From CAJXUU01 sp963975265 (GTDB lineage Bacteria > Bacteroidota > Bacteroidia > Chitinophagales > Saprospiraceae), in NCBI GenBank assembly GCA_963975265.1, contig CAXBGT010000004.1, positions 1 to 64,000 on the forward strand: 64,000 nt of DNA, in the 5' to 3' direction. Of the stretch, positions 1 to 9,073 are shown piece by piece. A program made the translations under genes and the position numbers. The notes under the pieces were generated by a model. It was not told the DNA's origin, did not search any database, and worked only from the letters and a program-made list of their open reading frames with translations. Within the stretch, counting starts at the first letter, position 1; each line of letters starts with the position of its first letter.

Positions 1-6
1 TTGGAG

Positions 7-1425
7 TCAAAAGTGACACCACTTCCCAAATTCTCCAGGCTCTATTAAGAAAGTCATAATGGCCCAACATGGCTTTGGCATCCAGTATCTCACCATTCCT
101 TCAGCATTAGACTTAGGTGTTTCCTTGTAAATCACTGTAGGTGGCAAAAAATCCGCATCTACTCCAAATCTTCGGATTAAACTATCCTTCATCACTTCCG
201 TCTGAATCGGTCCTAATATTTTCAAGTGATATTCTCGTTCATCTTTATACCATCGAAAATCAATCTGTGGATCTTCGATGTTTAATATTTCTAGTGCTTC
301 ACCAAGTTTTTGGTAGTCCTTTTCTTCTTTTGCGATGGCTTGTACGCTTAAAACTGACTCTGTTATGGATGCGAAACTATCATTATCTCTATGTTGTCCT
401 AACACATCACCAGCAAGCACGATATCTGAAGTAGTGATCACCCCAATATCTCCTGCCTCTAGTTTTTTGACTTGCACCAGTTTACCCAATCGACTTTGGA
501 AGATCTGATTAATTTTCACTTCTTGGTAGGTCCCTGAAGATTGAACAATATCTTTTGTACAGAATGATCCAGAGAATATTCTCACATGTGCCAACCTACC
601 TAATTTTAAATCATACTCAACCTTGAATACTCGTGCATTAAGGTTTTCTGATTTAGCTTTTTCCAATTTAACTCCTCCAATAATCCAATCCAACAGGGAA
701 GCAATTCCTATATGCATTTTTGCACTCCCAAATAATACTGGAGTAAGTTCTCCCCGTCCAATAGACTCTTTTGATTTTTCCAATATGGAATCTAGATCCG
801 AAGTATTCCCTTCTAAATAATCGGCAAAAAATGATTCATCAACCTCAGCAAGATTCTCCATTGACTTCTCGATAATATATGATGACAGAAACGCTTTCGA
901 ATTAGAGAAATCTACAACATCAAATTCTTTTGGGCTTTTAATATTCGGATAATTAAGCACAAATAAGGTTGTGCCTAGATCTTTCTCCAACTCTTTGAAT
1001 ACTTCTTCGGTATCAGCACCCGCTCGATCAATTTTATTGATGAATATTATGGCAGGAATTTCCCTTTCTCTTATGCTCTCCCAAAGATTGAGTGTGTGTG
1101 CTTGTACTCCTTCTACTGCCGAAATAACCAATACCACCAAATCTAGAACAGAGAGTGCTCGATCTACTTCCGCAGAAAAATCTACGTGCCCAGGAGTATC
1201 TACAATATTGATATGCGTTCCTTTCCATTCGAAATCTACAGTAGCTGTTTTGATCGATATTCCACGGTCTTTTTCCATCGCCATACTGTCAGTTATGGCG
1301 GATCCTTTGTCAACACTACCTCTATCTTTAGTTGCGCCAGATTCAAAGAGCATGCACTCAGTCAATGACGTTTTGCCAGCATCTACATGGGCGAGGATTC
1401 CGATTGTTAATTTGATTTGTTGCAT
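7..1425 (-). CDS. TetM/TetQ-like ribosomal protection GTPase (EF-G family), 3' frameshifted
   Basis: This is a translational GTPase of the tetracycline ribosomal-protection branch of EF-G, which would act on the ribosome in the cytoplasm. The start at 1425 (MQQIKLTIGILAH) is preferred over an upstream ATG because it begins directly at the G domain. Visible motifs are AHVDAGKTSLTE (P-loop), DTPGHVDF (G3) and NKIDRAG (G4), followed by domains II to IV. The frame stops at position 7, about 470 residues in, whereas TetM and TetQ have about 640. Around 25-40 the next frame reads LENLGSGVTFDS, which matches the family segment after the WASIGL..P motif, so the gene appears frameshifted and continues beyond the window. 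It may be a resistance gene or a housekeeping paralogue; sequence alone does not decide. Confidence is high for the family and moderate for the frameshift. Confidence 0.88.
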   Translation of the reverse strand: MQQIKLTIGILAHVDAGKTSLTECMLFESGATKDRGSVDKGSAITDSMAMEKDRGISIKTATVDFEWKGTHINIVDTPGHVDFSAEVDRALSVLDLVVLVISAVEGVQAHTLNLWESIREREIPAIIFINKIDRAGADTEEVFKELEKDLGTTLFVLNYPNIKSPKEFDVVDFSNSKAFLSSYIIEKSMENLAEVDESFFADYLEGNTSDLDSILEKSKESIGRGELTPVLFGSAKMHIGIASLLDWIIGGVKLEKAKSENLNARVFKVEYDLKLGRLAHVRIFSGSFCTKDIVQSSGTYQEVKINQIFQSRLGKLVQVKKLEAGDIGVITTSDIVLAGDVLGQHRDNDSFASITESVLSVQAIAKEEKDYQKLGEALEILNIEDPQIDFRWYKDEREYHLKILGPIQTEVMKDSLIRRFGVDADFLPPTVIYKETPKSNAEGMVRYWMPKPCWAIMTFLIEPGEFGKWCHF

Positions 1426-1513
1426 GTAGGGCAAATATGAGAAAAATTTCACCATGAAAAATGTCAAGAATCAGGCCTTACAATAAATTAAGTATTACTG
1501 ACAATACAACTGC

Positions 1514-3004
1514 CTAGTTTCCTATGAATACCGTGCCACTTCCTTGAGTGATGACCCCCTGACTTCCACCCGATGGGGTGTTAGTAATATCAGTTACCCT
1601 CGCTGCAGCTTTACCGTTTGATGATCCATTAAGGTCAATAGTAGATCCTAAAATATCTGTTTTCCCAACACTCAGTATCTTGGTAATTCCACCAGTATTT
1701 ATCGTTGTATTTCCGCCAGCCGTATTTATATAATTAACTCCAGAAGTTATTGCCATACTCATCGTTGCATCTATAACAAGGTTTGTTCCAGCAGTCGTAG
1801 TAACTGATTGGCCTGCGGCAACGGAAATATCATCATTTGATATAAGCTCAATGTTTCCTCCAGCTGTTTCTGAAACATCCCCTCCTGCTACATTGGTGAA
1901 ATTTGTCCCTGAAGTTAAAGACATATCTGTCTCAGCATTCAAGGATATGATATTAGCATCGGTAAGTATAGAGTTTGATGCTGTAGATACAATATTGTTA
2001 TTAGATATAACCTCAATATCTCCTCCCGCGTTTTCTGAAATATCTATTCCAGCTGTTTGCACAATATTTTCCCCTGCCGACATTACAATATTATTCGAGG
2101 CTGTAATATTGATGTTATTTGCGCTCATTTCTAAATTCCCAGTTGCGCTTGTAATTGAGATATTACCATCCGCAGAAATTGTAACCGTTGCGGTACCAGC
2201 TTGTAGAACAATCTCCTGTTGATTTGTTTCAATTGTTATTCCTCCCTCATTGATTTTAATATCTCCATTAACTGAAAGTCTGTGAAGGGGATCCTCATCA
2301 TTGATACCAACGAAGCCGTTTGCACGCTTTATGGTCATTGCATTAAAATCTGAGCTTGCAAGATTATCTGAATCGTTGTGAGTTCCTAGGTGCATACGTT
2401 TAGCTGATCCGTTATAATGTATAAATCCTCCCTTCCAGTTACCCAATACAGTACCTTCTACAAATCGTAGTCGTCCAGATTCACTTTGATTTGAACTAAT
2501 TCCATACATATACATAGTAGGACCAAACTCTGCCTCATCAGGTCCCTGCAAGGTTATCATTCCTCTTTTAGAGTACGTTCCTAAAGATATCTTATCTTTC
2601 AAATATAACTGATCACCAAAAAATCGCGCTCTTTCAATTCCTGCAAGATTGATCACAACTTCATCCTCATCCTCTGACTGCTCTACGTCCACGCCTGTGT
2701 CTAGATCAGAATCGTTGAGTCCATTAGACGAGGCTAACTCCACCCATTTCGCGCCATCCCTCCACCAAAAACTATTGGTATTTATATCGAAGACCAGCAA
2801 TGACTGAACTGGATTTGCCATAGTTGTGCGCTGAATCGTGGTAAGTCGAGGAAGTAAAACGCCTTTATCTGTTTGTACTATATCAAGTGCTGCACTAGGA
2901 TCTGGATCAGAAGTGCCTATCCCTACGCCTTGGGCTATTGCAAAATCCCCCATAAAAATCAAAAAAAACATGAAATAAATAGTAGTCTTTCTCATTGCGC
3001 TCAT
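1514..3004 (-). CDS. Secreted repeat protein, beta-helix or fibre-like
   Basis: The 496-residue protein has a signal peptide (about residues 1-24, ending AIA-Q); a start at the fourth codon (MRKTTIYF) is equally possible. It then carries the common Bacteroidota opening VGIGTSDPDPSAALDI followed by TDKGVLLPRL, seen in many secreted hypothetical proteins with tail-fibre-like heads. Residues about 250-460 are a run of short alternating segments rich in N, S, T, A and G (for example GGDIEVISNNNIVSTAS and GGNIELISNDDISVAAG), which suggests a parallel beta-helix or a trimeric fibre. No T9SS C-terminal domain is evident. I do not recognise a specific function; surface structural or adhesive roles are inferences. 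It stands alone, with 508 bp to the sigma/TPR operon downstream-oriented in the same direction. Confidence 0.75.
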   Translation of the reverse strand: MSAMRKTTIYFMFFLIFMGDFAIAQGVGIGTSDPDPSAALDIVQTDKGVLLPRLTTIQRTTMANPVQSLLVFDINTNSFWWRDGAKWVELASSNGLNDSDLDTGVDVEQSEDEDEVVINLAGIERARFFGDQLYLKDKISLGTYSKRGMITLQGPDEAEFGPTMYMYGISSNQSESGRLRFVEGTVLGNWKGGFIHYNGSAKRMHLGTHNDSDNLASSDFNAMTIKRANGFVGINDEDPLHRLSVNGDIKINEGGITIETNQQEIVLQAGTATVTISADGNISITSATGNLEMSANNINITASNNIVMSAGENIVQTAGIDISENAGGDIEVISNNNIVSTASNSILTDANIISLNAETDMSLTSGTNFTNVAGGDVSETAGGNIELISNDDISVAAGQSVTTTAGTNLVIDATMSMAITSGVNYINTAGGNTTINTGGITKILSVGKTDILGSTIDLNGSSNGKAAARVTDITNTPSGGSQGVITQGSGTVFIGN

Positions 3005-3375
3005 TTAATTAGTGAATAAAAGCTAATGTACAAACAGCCTATCGGTTCCACTCCATGAAATCATTGATATTCTCTGATAGAAGAATCTAAAAAAAGCCAT
3101 CATCCCTCTAATAGCTGATATGCCAGCAGAGCTCGCACCATAACCGATGCATTTATCAGTCTAAACTTATTGATGTATAGGAACGGAGCGTTTCACTGTA
3201 CCAAATAATATAAATATTCCATTTGAAATTTCGGGCTTACCATGTTCTCAGAGGATAAGGTTCAGTGTCTCTTTTTATTAAAAAAAAGTTTATTAAAAAA
3301 AACCGAATACGTCTTGTCCATTGTGAACAATATCTACATATTCCTAAGAATTTCATTATGTATGCTATTCACCAA
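3005..3375. other. Intergenic region, nothing recognised
   Basis: This stretch separates the 3' end of the sigma-factor operon from the start of the secreted repeat protein, both on the minus strand. It is AT-rich with A-runs around 3280-3300. I see no gene, no clear hairpin terminator and no recognisable promoter, although the promoter for the repeat protein should lie near its left end. Confidence 0.5.
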
Positions 3376-4029
3376 TCAATATCCACTTCCCAAAGCCCTC
3401 CTTTGTTCAGAAGTTAAACCAGGATATAATTTTTCAATCTCCGCTATATCTCCACCACTTCTAAATAGCATAAGCGCACCTAGCCAATCAATATCAGCAG
3501 CATAAATTTCATCTTGCCATTCATGGCTTTCTACCAATTTTGTAAATTCTGCATATTCACCATTATTAAATAGAAGATGTGCCTTAATCCAAAGATCTTT
3601 CTCGGATGTGGCATCGGTAAGTTTTGATAGCACTTCAATATACTTTTTATCATCGAGTAGGTTGATATACTGATCGATTATATCAATTGTTGCCCCTCTT
3701 GATTTCGAGACTGTAGGTAAAGTATAAATAGAAGTCGCATATTGACCTCGGGTTGAATTATCTTGAAATTGATTCTTCATTAAAAAAATAGCACCTAAAA
3801 TAACTATAGCTACGGCAGCCACTTTTGTGAAAAGCCATATCGTCTTTGTCGGATTATTAATAGAAATGTGTTTCTTAGCACCACCTTTGGAATTTCTTTC
3901 AACCGTATCAAGGATAGTCTCACTACTTTCCTCAGTCTGTGAAACTTGTGCAGACTTTCCGACCAACATTTCTCTAGTTGTAGTTTCGAAAATCAACTCT
4001 TTAATTATATCCTCTTTTTTCTGTGTCAA
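3376..4029 (-). CDS. Single-pass membrane protein downstream of a sigma factor (possible anti-sigma or relay protein)
   Basis: The 217-residue protein has a soluble N-terminus (1-62), one transmembrane helix at about 65-84 (FTKVAAVAIVILGAIFL) and a helical, TPR-like C-terminal half (100-217) that would lie in the periplasm. Its gene starts 17 bp after the stop of the sigma factor gene, so they are almost certainly cotranscribed. Bacteroidota sigma operons often place a membrane partner in this position, and topology and linkage suggest an anti-sigma or signal-relay function, but the N-terminus does not match a known anti-sigma domain that I can recognise. The helical outer part could bind other TPR or caspase proteins encoded nearby. 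Function is inferred from position only. Confidence 0.75.
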   Translation of the reverse strand: MTQKKEDIIKELIFETTTREMLVGKSAQVSQTEESSETILDTVERNSKGGAKKHISINNPTKTIWLFTKVAAVAIVILGAIFLMKNQFQDNSTRGQYATSIYTLPTVSKSRGATIDIIDQYINLLDDKKYIEVLSKLTDATSEKDLWIKAHLLFNNGEYAEFTKLVESHEWQDEIYAADIDWLGALMLFRSGGDIAEIEKLYPGLTSEQRRALGSGY

Positions 4030-4046
4030 ACTCTATTCTTTGGTTA

Positions 4047-4634
4047 TTAATTTACAAATTCTTTTAGCATGTTTTTGAATTCAATATTATCGGCTACATA
4101 GCTTAATAACTTTTTCATACAAGAATGTTTCTGTTTCCGGGTAGCTTCTGGAGAAATGATTTTTACTTCCTTCATAATTTCGTTCATTTTATATCCTCTC
4201 GACCACAAAGTCAAAACACTTTTACATTTCTCTCCCAACAGAGATAAAGTATTACTAAATAACTCTTTAAGCTCGTCATTATATATGTTAACATTGATAT
4301 CAGTCGAGTCAACTACCTCTATTTGATCCAGAGATAAAACATGAGTATACTTTTTATTATCTCTGATATGATTGAGAAACATGTACCTCGCTAGATTATT
4401 GATAAAACCAATCATCTTCCCCTGATGCTTATATTTTCCACTCACGACAAGACTAGAAAATTTAACGACGATATCCGCCCATAAAGTTTCACTATCGTTA
4501 GATTTCAATCCTTTACTTTTCAATAATGCTATTACTTGATTTCTTATCTCTGGAGCTGTATATAGATAACTTACCGATTTCTCGAAGCTGCTACTGCTAG
4601 CCAAAATACCCTCTATAATTTCATCTTGATCCAA
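4047..4634 (-). CDS. RNA polymerase sigma factor, ECF-like
   Basis: The 195-residue protein has the two-domain layout of an extracytoplasmic-function sigma factor. Residues about 70-100 (GFINNLARYMFLNHIRDNKK) correspond to sigma region 2, which binds core polymerase and the -10 element. Residues about 130-180 (LLGEKCKSVLTLWSRGYKMNEIMKEV...SPEATRKQKHSCMKKL) correspond to region 4 with its helix-turn-helix. It heads a two-gene operon with a membrane partner and lies 0.7 kb from, and divergent to, a secreted caspase gene. That arrangement makes it the likely regulator of the caspase island, but no target promoter motif shared between the island genes was found by eye. Confidence 0.85.
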   Translation of the reverse strand: MDQDEIIEGILASSSSFEKSVSYLYTAPEIRNQVIALLKSKGLKSNDSETLWADIVVKFSSLVVSGKYKHQGKMIGFINNLARYMFLNHIRDNKKYTHVLSLDQIEVVDSTDINVNIYNDELKELFSNTLSLLGEKCKSVLTLWSRGYKMNEIMKEVKIISPEATRKQKHSCMKKLLSYVADNIEFKNMLKEFVN

Positions 4635-5360
4635 GGAAAAATGTTGTTTTTAGTAAAAAAGATCCTAAATTTTGACTACCCTCCGCAAGCGGATGGAGCA
4701 TTAGCCACCATTTTTCCAACCTACAGGTCGGAAATCGGATCTTTTTTGTGATAAGGCGTTTTTTTTGCAAAAACATCTTTTTTATGACCCCGACGCAAGC
4801 ATCGGAGAATTTAAGTATTAAAGAAGTTTTAAAAAAAATGATAATTCCTTTGTAAAGCATTGATTTACAAATCATTTTAAGCATAGTTTTGAAATCACAT
4901 CATAAATATAACCCTTCGTTAGTATATGCAAAACTAAAAAAATATGCCTCTCAAAGTCACACTTCTTCATCTAATAGTTATTTACTCTTGAAAACAAAAT
5001 TTGATTGATCAAAAATTAATAATGATGAATTTGATAAGAAATACAATTCCGTGGATCGGTTTATAAGATTAATATCACGTCAACAAAAGAAAAAACTATC
5101 GACTTCTTACACTATCATATTCACAATCACCCGACAATTCCCCTACAGATAACTTGTAGAAGCAAAATTATAACGAGTTCACCCTGCATAACCCCATTTA
5201 TGAGACGGGAATGTGAAAACATTCCTGTTATTTATTACTTTGCAAACTATCTAAATCCATTCAATATGAAATTAATCTCTGAATTCAAACAACCTAGGAA
5301 TTTCAAGATCAATTACACATTCACCATTCGAATAGTACTTTAAAGACTAACATAACCCTT
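4635..5360. other. Divergent intergenic region between sigma operon and caspase gene, with hairpin element
   Basis: This 726-bp region carries the promoters of the divergent sigma and caspase genes. Its left part (4655-4806) holds a structured repeat described separately. An open frame on the minus strand at 4621-4884 runs through these hairpins and has the composition of chance translation, so it is not called. The rest is AT-rich. I see no convincing -33/-7 pair of the Bacteroidota type; TACTTTG near 5238 is only a partial match. Confidence 0.5.
4655..4806. repeat. Inverted repeat with nested short hairpins
   Basis: An 11-bp inverted repeat, AAAAAAGATCC (4655-4665) and GGATCTTTTTT (4737-4747), encloses two small hairpins: CCGCAAGCGG at about 4683-4692 and CCAACC...GGTCGG at about 4716-4731. 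A third, CCGACGCAAGCATCGG, lies near 4792-4807. Two of the three share a GCAAGC core. The pattern resembles a small palindromic mobile element or a bidirectional terminator-like RNA structure. No coding capacity is seen. Confidence 0.5.
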
Positions 5361-7280
5361 ATGAAAAATATCTTATTCATACTACTATTACTCATCAGTC
5401 ATAAAGTGCCCGCAGAAAAATATGCGCTCATCATAGCTGTTGGTGACTATCCCGATGAGGGCAAATGGCCAGACATATCCAGCACAAATGATGTAATCCA
5501 TATAGAAGCTACATTAGCAAAATTAGGGTTTTCAGAAATCAATATTACAAAGATACTTGATGCTCAGGCTACCCGAGAAGGTATTCTCACAGCATTCTCA
5601 TCGATTCAAGACAAGCTCAGATCAGGCGACATCGTATACATCCATTTCTCAGGTCACGGGCAGCAAATTGTAGATCAAAATGGAGATGAAATAGATTTAT
5701 TGGATGAAGCTATAGTGCCATACGACTCCCCTCTCCTATTTGAAGCCGGGGTCTATGAAGGCGAGAGGCTAATTAGAGATGATGAGTTAGGAACCATAAC
5801 CACTAAAATGAGAGAAAAGTGTGGAAGTGAAGGTCAGTTAATTTTAATTTTAGATTCTTGTCATTCAGGTACAGGAGTACGGGGTATGGGTAAGGTTCGC
5901 GGTACAGATAAAATCATGGGACCTGATAATTTTAGATTAAACACTGCACAAGCAGAGTTAAAACAAAACATGGAAGGCATACAAAACAGTAGTTTAGCTC
6001 CAATAGCTAGTTTCTACGGAGCTAGCCCAAGAGAATTAAATTACGAAACAAGAGATGAACAGCTAAGACCTGTTGGAAGCCTTAGTTATGCGATTACTTC
6101 TGTATTATCAAAAATGTCAGCTGCATATACATTCGAAGAAGTATTTGATCGAGTAAAAATGAATATGAAATCCACCGCCCCAAGGCAAAATCCACAATAC
6201 GAGGGGCCAACTAATATTAGGATTTTTGATGGAAGTTCCATAAGTATCCATGATAGATTCAAGGTATCTAAAGTGTTAGATAAACAGACTCTAAAAGTAG
6301 ACATGGGTACGATCTCTGACGTATATCCTGGCACAACAGTAGAACTGTTTTCTCTAGATGCCCAGAAAATAATAGGAACTGGGATAGTTACACAAGCGAT
6401 GTTAACTTCATCTATCGTGCAACTCGATATTCCTTCAGAGGAAATCAAGAGTCAACTGCTACAAGTGCGAATAAATGAGAAGAGCTTCGCCCCTATGCGC
6501 GTTGGTTTGACTGACATGCTACAATCAAATAGTGCATGGAGATCCACAATTGAAGGTCTGTATAAACTACCAATCGTCAAAAAAATGACTGAATGCCCTG
6601 ACATATACGCTATAGAAAAAGACGGGGAATTATCCCTGGAAACCAAAGATGGACAGCTTATATACAAGGAGGTCTCTCCGCCAAAAAACACCAAACAAAC
6701 CAAGAAAAATATAATAAATGTCCTGCGGGCTTATACTCAAAGTAGCTTTCTGAGAAGCTATAACTATGAAAAATCAGCATTTGACTTCAGTCTGAGAATC
6801 AATAGCGTGGACTGTAATAACATCAAAAGCATAAAATCCCAAAATCCTGAGATGGTGACGGTTGGAGATTGTGTGCAATTCGAAATTGCAAATGATGGCA
6901 TTTCTGGGGCATATTTTTCTCTTCTTGATATCCAACCAGACAACCTACTTAATCTTGTAATCCCAGCAATAGACCTTGGATATACCGCTGATGAATATTA
7001 TCTGGAGGCAGGTGAAACATACACCACTAATTACTCAATAGAAATAGCACAACCATTGGGCGAAGAGACACTCAAGCTAGTCCTTTCTAAAAATCCTTTA
7101 CAGCTCCATACCATCATTTCTACCCAAGGGAGGTCAACAAGAGGTATAGGTGACATGAGCAACTTTGAGAAGATTATGGTCTCCACATATAATACTAATA
7201 CCAGAGGTTCCAAGACCAAACGTAACCCTGTCGAGGAAGTAGGAACTAAGACTATCTTCTTCAATATTGTAGAAAAATAA
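5361..7280 (+). CDS. Secreted caspase-like peptidase (C14 family) with DUF4384-like C-terminal domain
   Basis: The 639-residue protein has a signal peptide (residues 1 to about 18) followed directly by a caspase/metacaspase fold (about 20-290). The catalytic dyad is visible: His99 in FSGHGQQ and Cys167 in LDSCHSGTG, with the usual acidic loop between them (NGDEIDLLDEAIVPYD). Residues about 490-585 (VGDCVQFEIANDG...GAYFSLLDIQPDN) resemble DUF4384, a domain often fused to bacterial caspases. The intact dyad predicts an active cysteine protease in the periplasm or outside the cell, with basic P1 preference if it follows metacaspases. It starts a three-gene run with a metalloprotease and a FecR-like protein, with gaps of 72 and 20 bp, so one operon is likely. 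Confidence 0.92.
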   Translation: MKNILFILLLLISHKVPAEKYALIIAVGDYPDEGKWPDISSTNDVIHIEATLAKLGFSEINITKILDAQATREGILTAFSSIQDKLRSGDIVYIHFSGHGQQIVDQNGDEIDLLDEAIVPYDSPLLFEAGVYEGERLIRDDELGTITTKMREKCGSEGQLILILDSCHSGTGVRGMGKVRGTDKIMGPDNFRLNTAQAELKQNMEGIQNSSLAPIASFYGASPRELNYETRDEQLRPVGSLSYAITSVLSKMSAAYTFEEVFDRVKMNMKSTAPRQNPQYEGPTNIRIFDGSSISIHDRFKVSKVLDKQTLKVDMGTISDVYPGTTVELFSLDAQKIIGTGIVTQAMLTSSIVQLDIPSEEIKSQLLQVRINEKSFAPMRVGLTDMLQSNSAWRSTIEGLYKLPIVKKMTECPDIYAIEKDGELSLETKDGQLIYKEVSPPKNTKQTKKNIINVLRAYTQSSFLRSYNYEKSAFDFSLRINSVDCNNIKSIKSQNPEMVTVGDCVQFEIANDGISGAYFSLLDIQPDNLLNLVIPAIDLGYTADEYYLEAGETYTTNYSIEIAQPLGEETLKLVLSKNPLQLHTIISTQGRSTRGIGDMSNFEKIMVSTYNTNTRGSKTKRNPVEEVGTKTIFFNIVEK

Positions 7281-7352
7281 CGACATTAGAAAAAATACTA
7301 TCTTTACGAATGATGGTGAGAGCTAGAACAACGTAATCTCTATATCTCATTC

Positions 7353-9053
7353 ATGATAGACCCAAAAATGTACATAATGCGTCAACACCTTAATAACTAC
7401 TGGGGATGCCCTCAAGTGATCGTCATAATCTTGATGATAAGTAATTCCATAAATTCTCACGGTCAAGAAAGAGCCATAGGCACACTCCCTCTTGTTAATA
7501 ATGGTGCATTAGTCACCGAATCCGCTAACAATCTCAATGACACAGAAGATTACGAAAATGTAGAAAAAATATACAATAATCTTGTAAATGCCCGAGGTGA
7601 CTTCAGATATCCAGTACCCAGACTATTCCTCAATGATAGAGAGCAATATGGTGCATACATAGACTATAATACAAATGAGATTACCCTAGAGAAAAAAGCA
7701 CTAGATGTTTGTATGAAGCATGGTGATGAGGCAATTGCATTTATGCTAGGTCACGAGCTCACTCATTATTATGAAAAACATGCTTGGAAAGGAACTTTCG
7801 CTAAAGAGAACTCGGATCTTACTATCGGCAGTACTCTGGGAGCTATAGATACCAAGGTGATACAAGAAACAGAGGCTGATTATCTTGGCGGGTTTCTAGC
7901 TTATACCGCAGGGTATGGTATGTTTGAAAAATCAGATGAGATAATAAAAGATTTATACAAAACATATAATCTTAGCGACAGCATGGCAGGCTATCCCATA
8001 CTCACAGATCGGATCAAATTAAGCGAACGAACCACGAAAAAATTGGCAGCTTTGATCGATGTATTTGAAATGGCTAATTACCTTTTGGCAGCTGATCGAA
8101 CAGCTGAAACTTATGCATTATATGACTATATCCTGAAATTCTATCAAAGCAATAAACTATACAATAATCTTGGTACAATAGCAGTAAACGACGCAATAAA
8201 GTTATTCAAACCTCATCAGTTGAAATTCAAATATGTGAGTGAGTTGGATATTAATTTTAATGGTAGTAGAGATACTGAGACACCCATTGATGAGCAAATT
8301 AATGCCTTTCTTGATAATGCCATTCATCAATTCAATGCAGCAATAAATTTAGATCCGTCTTATGCTCCTGCCTACTTGAATAAAGCCAATGCATATGCAT
8401 TAAAAAGAGAGTGGACTAAGGCAAAATTTTATCTCGATGAAGAAGCCCTACCAATCGCACAAAAATTTGCTAAAAAGTACAAAAAAACGCTTGATGATAT
8501 CACTATCCTACAAGGTATCATAGCGGCTGAAACTGGTGATAGGGCTACCGCTAAAACTAAATTTGAATCTCTCTTTCAAACAAGCAGACTAGCTGAGCAG
8601 AATCTCAGAGCATTAAATGGAGAAGAGATTTATGTATCTTCAACTACGCGTTCTATTAAAAATACTGATTCAATTGGTGGGATGACGATTGCTAAATTCC
8701 TATTAGATAAGCCGGCTAATCTTGAAAAATCTATAGGAATCAATAGCGACATAACTTTCCATCAGTACAGTCCAGAAAATGGGGATTATAAAATTTTCTA
8801 CATCGACAAGAAACAAGGAAGACGAAAATTAAGAATGATAATGATATACCCTACAGAAAATTATGAGGGTAGCACATCAAAAAGCATCAAAATTGGATCT
8901 ACTGTCGATGAGGTCATAGTGGCTTATGGAAACCCAATCTCTGAAATAGAAACAACAGAAGGGCAACTACTTACCTATGAAAACTTATTCTTCATAACAG
9001 CAAATAACAAAGTATTAAAGTGGATCAATTACGGAACAACAGTAATTAGATAA
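7353..9053 (+). CDS. Secreted M48-like zinc metalloprotease with TPR region
   Basis: The 566-residue protein has a hydrophobic export signal at about residues 20-36; the true start may be the later Met9. Residues 134-138 are HELTH, the HExxH zinc site, and Glu174 in QETEADYLGG is the expected third ligand, as in M48 peptidases. Residues about 230-440 are helical with TPR-like units (for example SYAPAYLNKANAYALKREWTKAKFYLDEE). The last 60 residues (IKIGSTVDEVIVAYGNP) resemble the BamE/SmpA fold, at low certainty. It is the second gene of the caspase operon. A role in processing or activating secreted caspases is an attractive inference, not shown by the sequence. Confidence 0.88.
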   Translation: MIDPKMYIMRQHLNNYWGCPQVIVIILMISNSINSHGQERAIGTLPLVNNGALVTESANNLNDTEDYENVEKIYNNLVNARGDFRYPVPRLFLNDREQYGAYIDYNTNEITLEKKALDVCMKHGDEAIAFMLGHELTHYYEKHAWKGTFAKENSDLTIGSTLGAIDTKVIQETEADYLGGFLAYTAGYGMFEKSDEIIKDLYKTYNLSDSMAGYPILTDRIKLSERTTKKLAALIDVFEMANYLLAADRTAETYALYDYILKFYQSNKLYNNLGTIAVNDAIKLFKPHQLKFKYVSELDINFNGSRDTETPIDEQINAFLDNAIHQFNAAINLDPSYAPAYLNKANAYALKREWTKAKFYLDEEALPIAQKFAKKYKKTLDDITILQGIIAAETGDRATAKTKFESLFQTSRLAEQNLRALNGEEIYVSSTTRSIKNTDSIGGMTIAKFLLDKPANLEKSIGINSDITFHQYSPENGDYKIFYIDKKQGRRKLRMIMIYPTENYEGSTSKSIKIGSTVDEVIVAYGNPISEIETTEGQLLTYENLFFITANNKVLKWINYGTTVIR

Positions 9054-9073
9054 TCTAAAAAAAACAACCTTTA

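Noticed and set aside
971..1429. 152-codon plus-strand frame opposite the ribosomal-protection gene
   Set aside because: Antisense shadow of the conserved GTPase domain.
4621..4884. 87-codon minus-strand frame upstream of the sigma factor
   Set aside because: It runs through the hairpin element, overlaps the sigma start and has chance composition.
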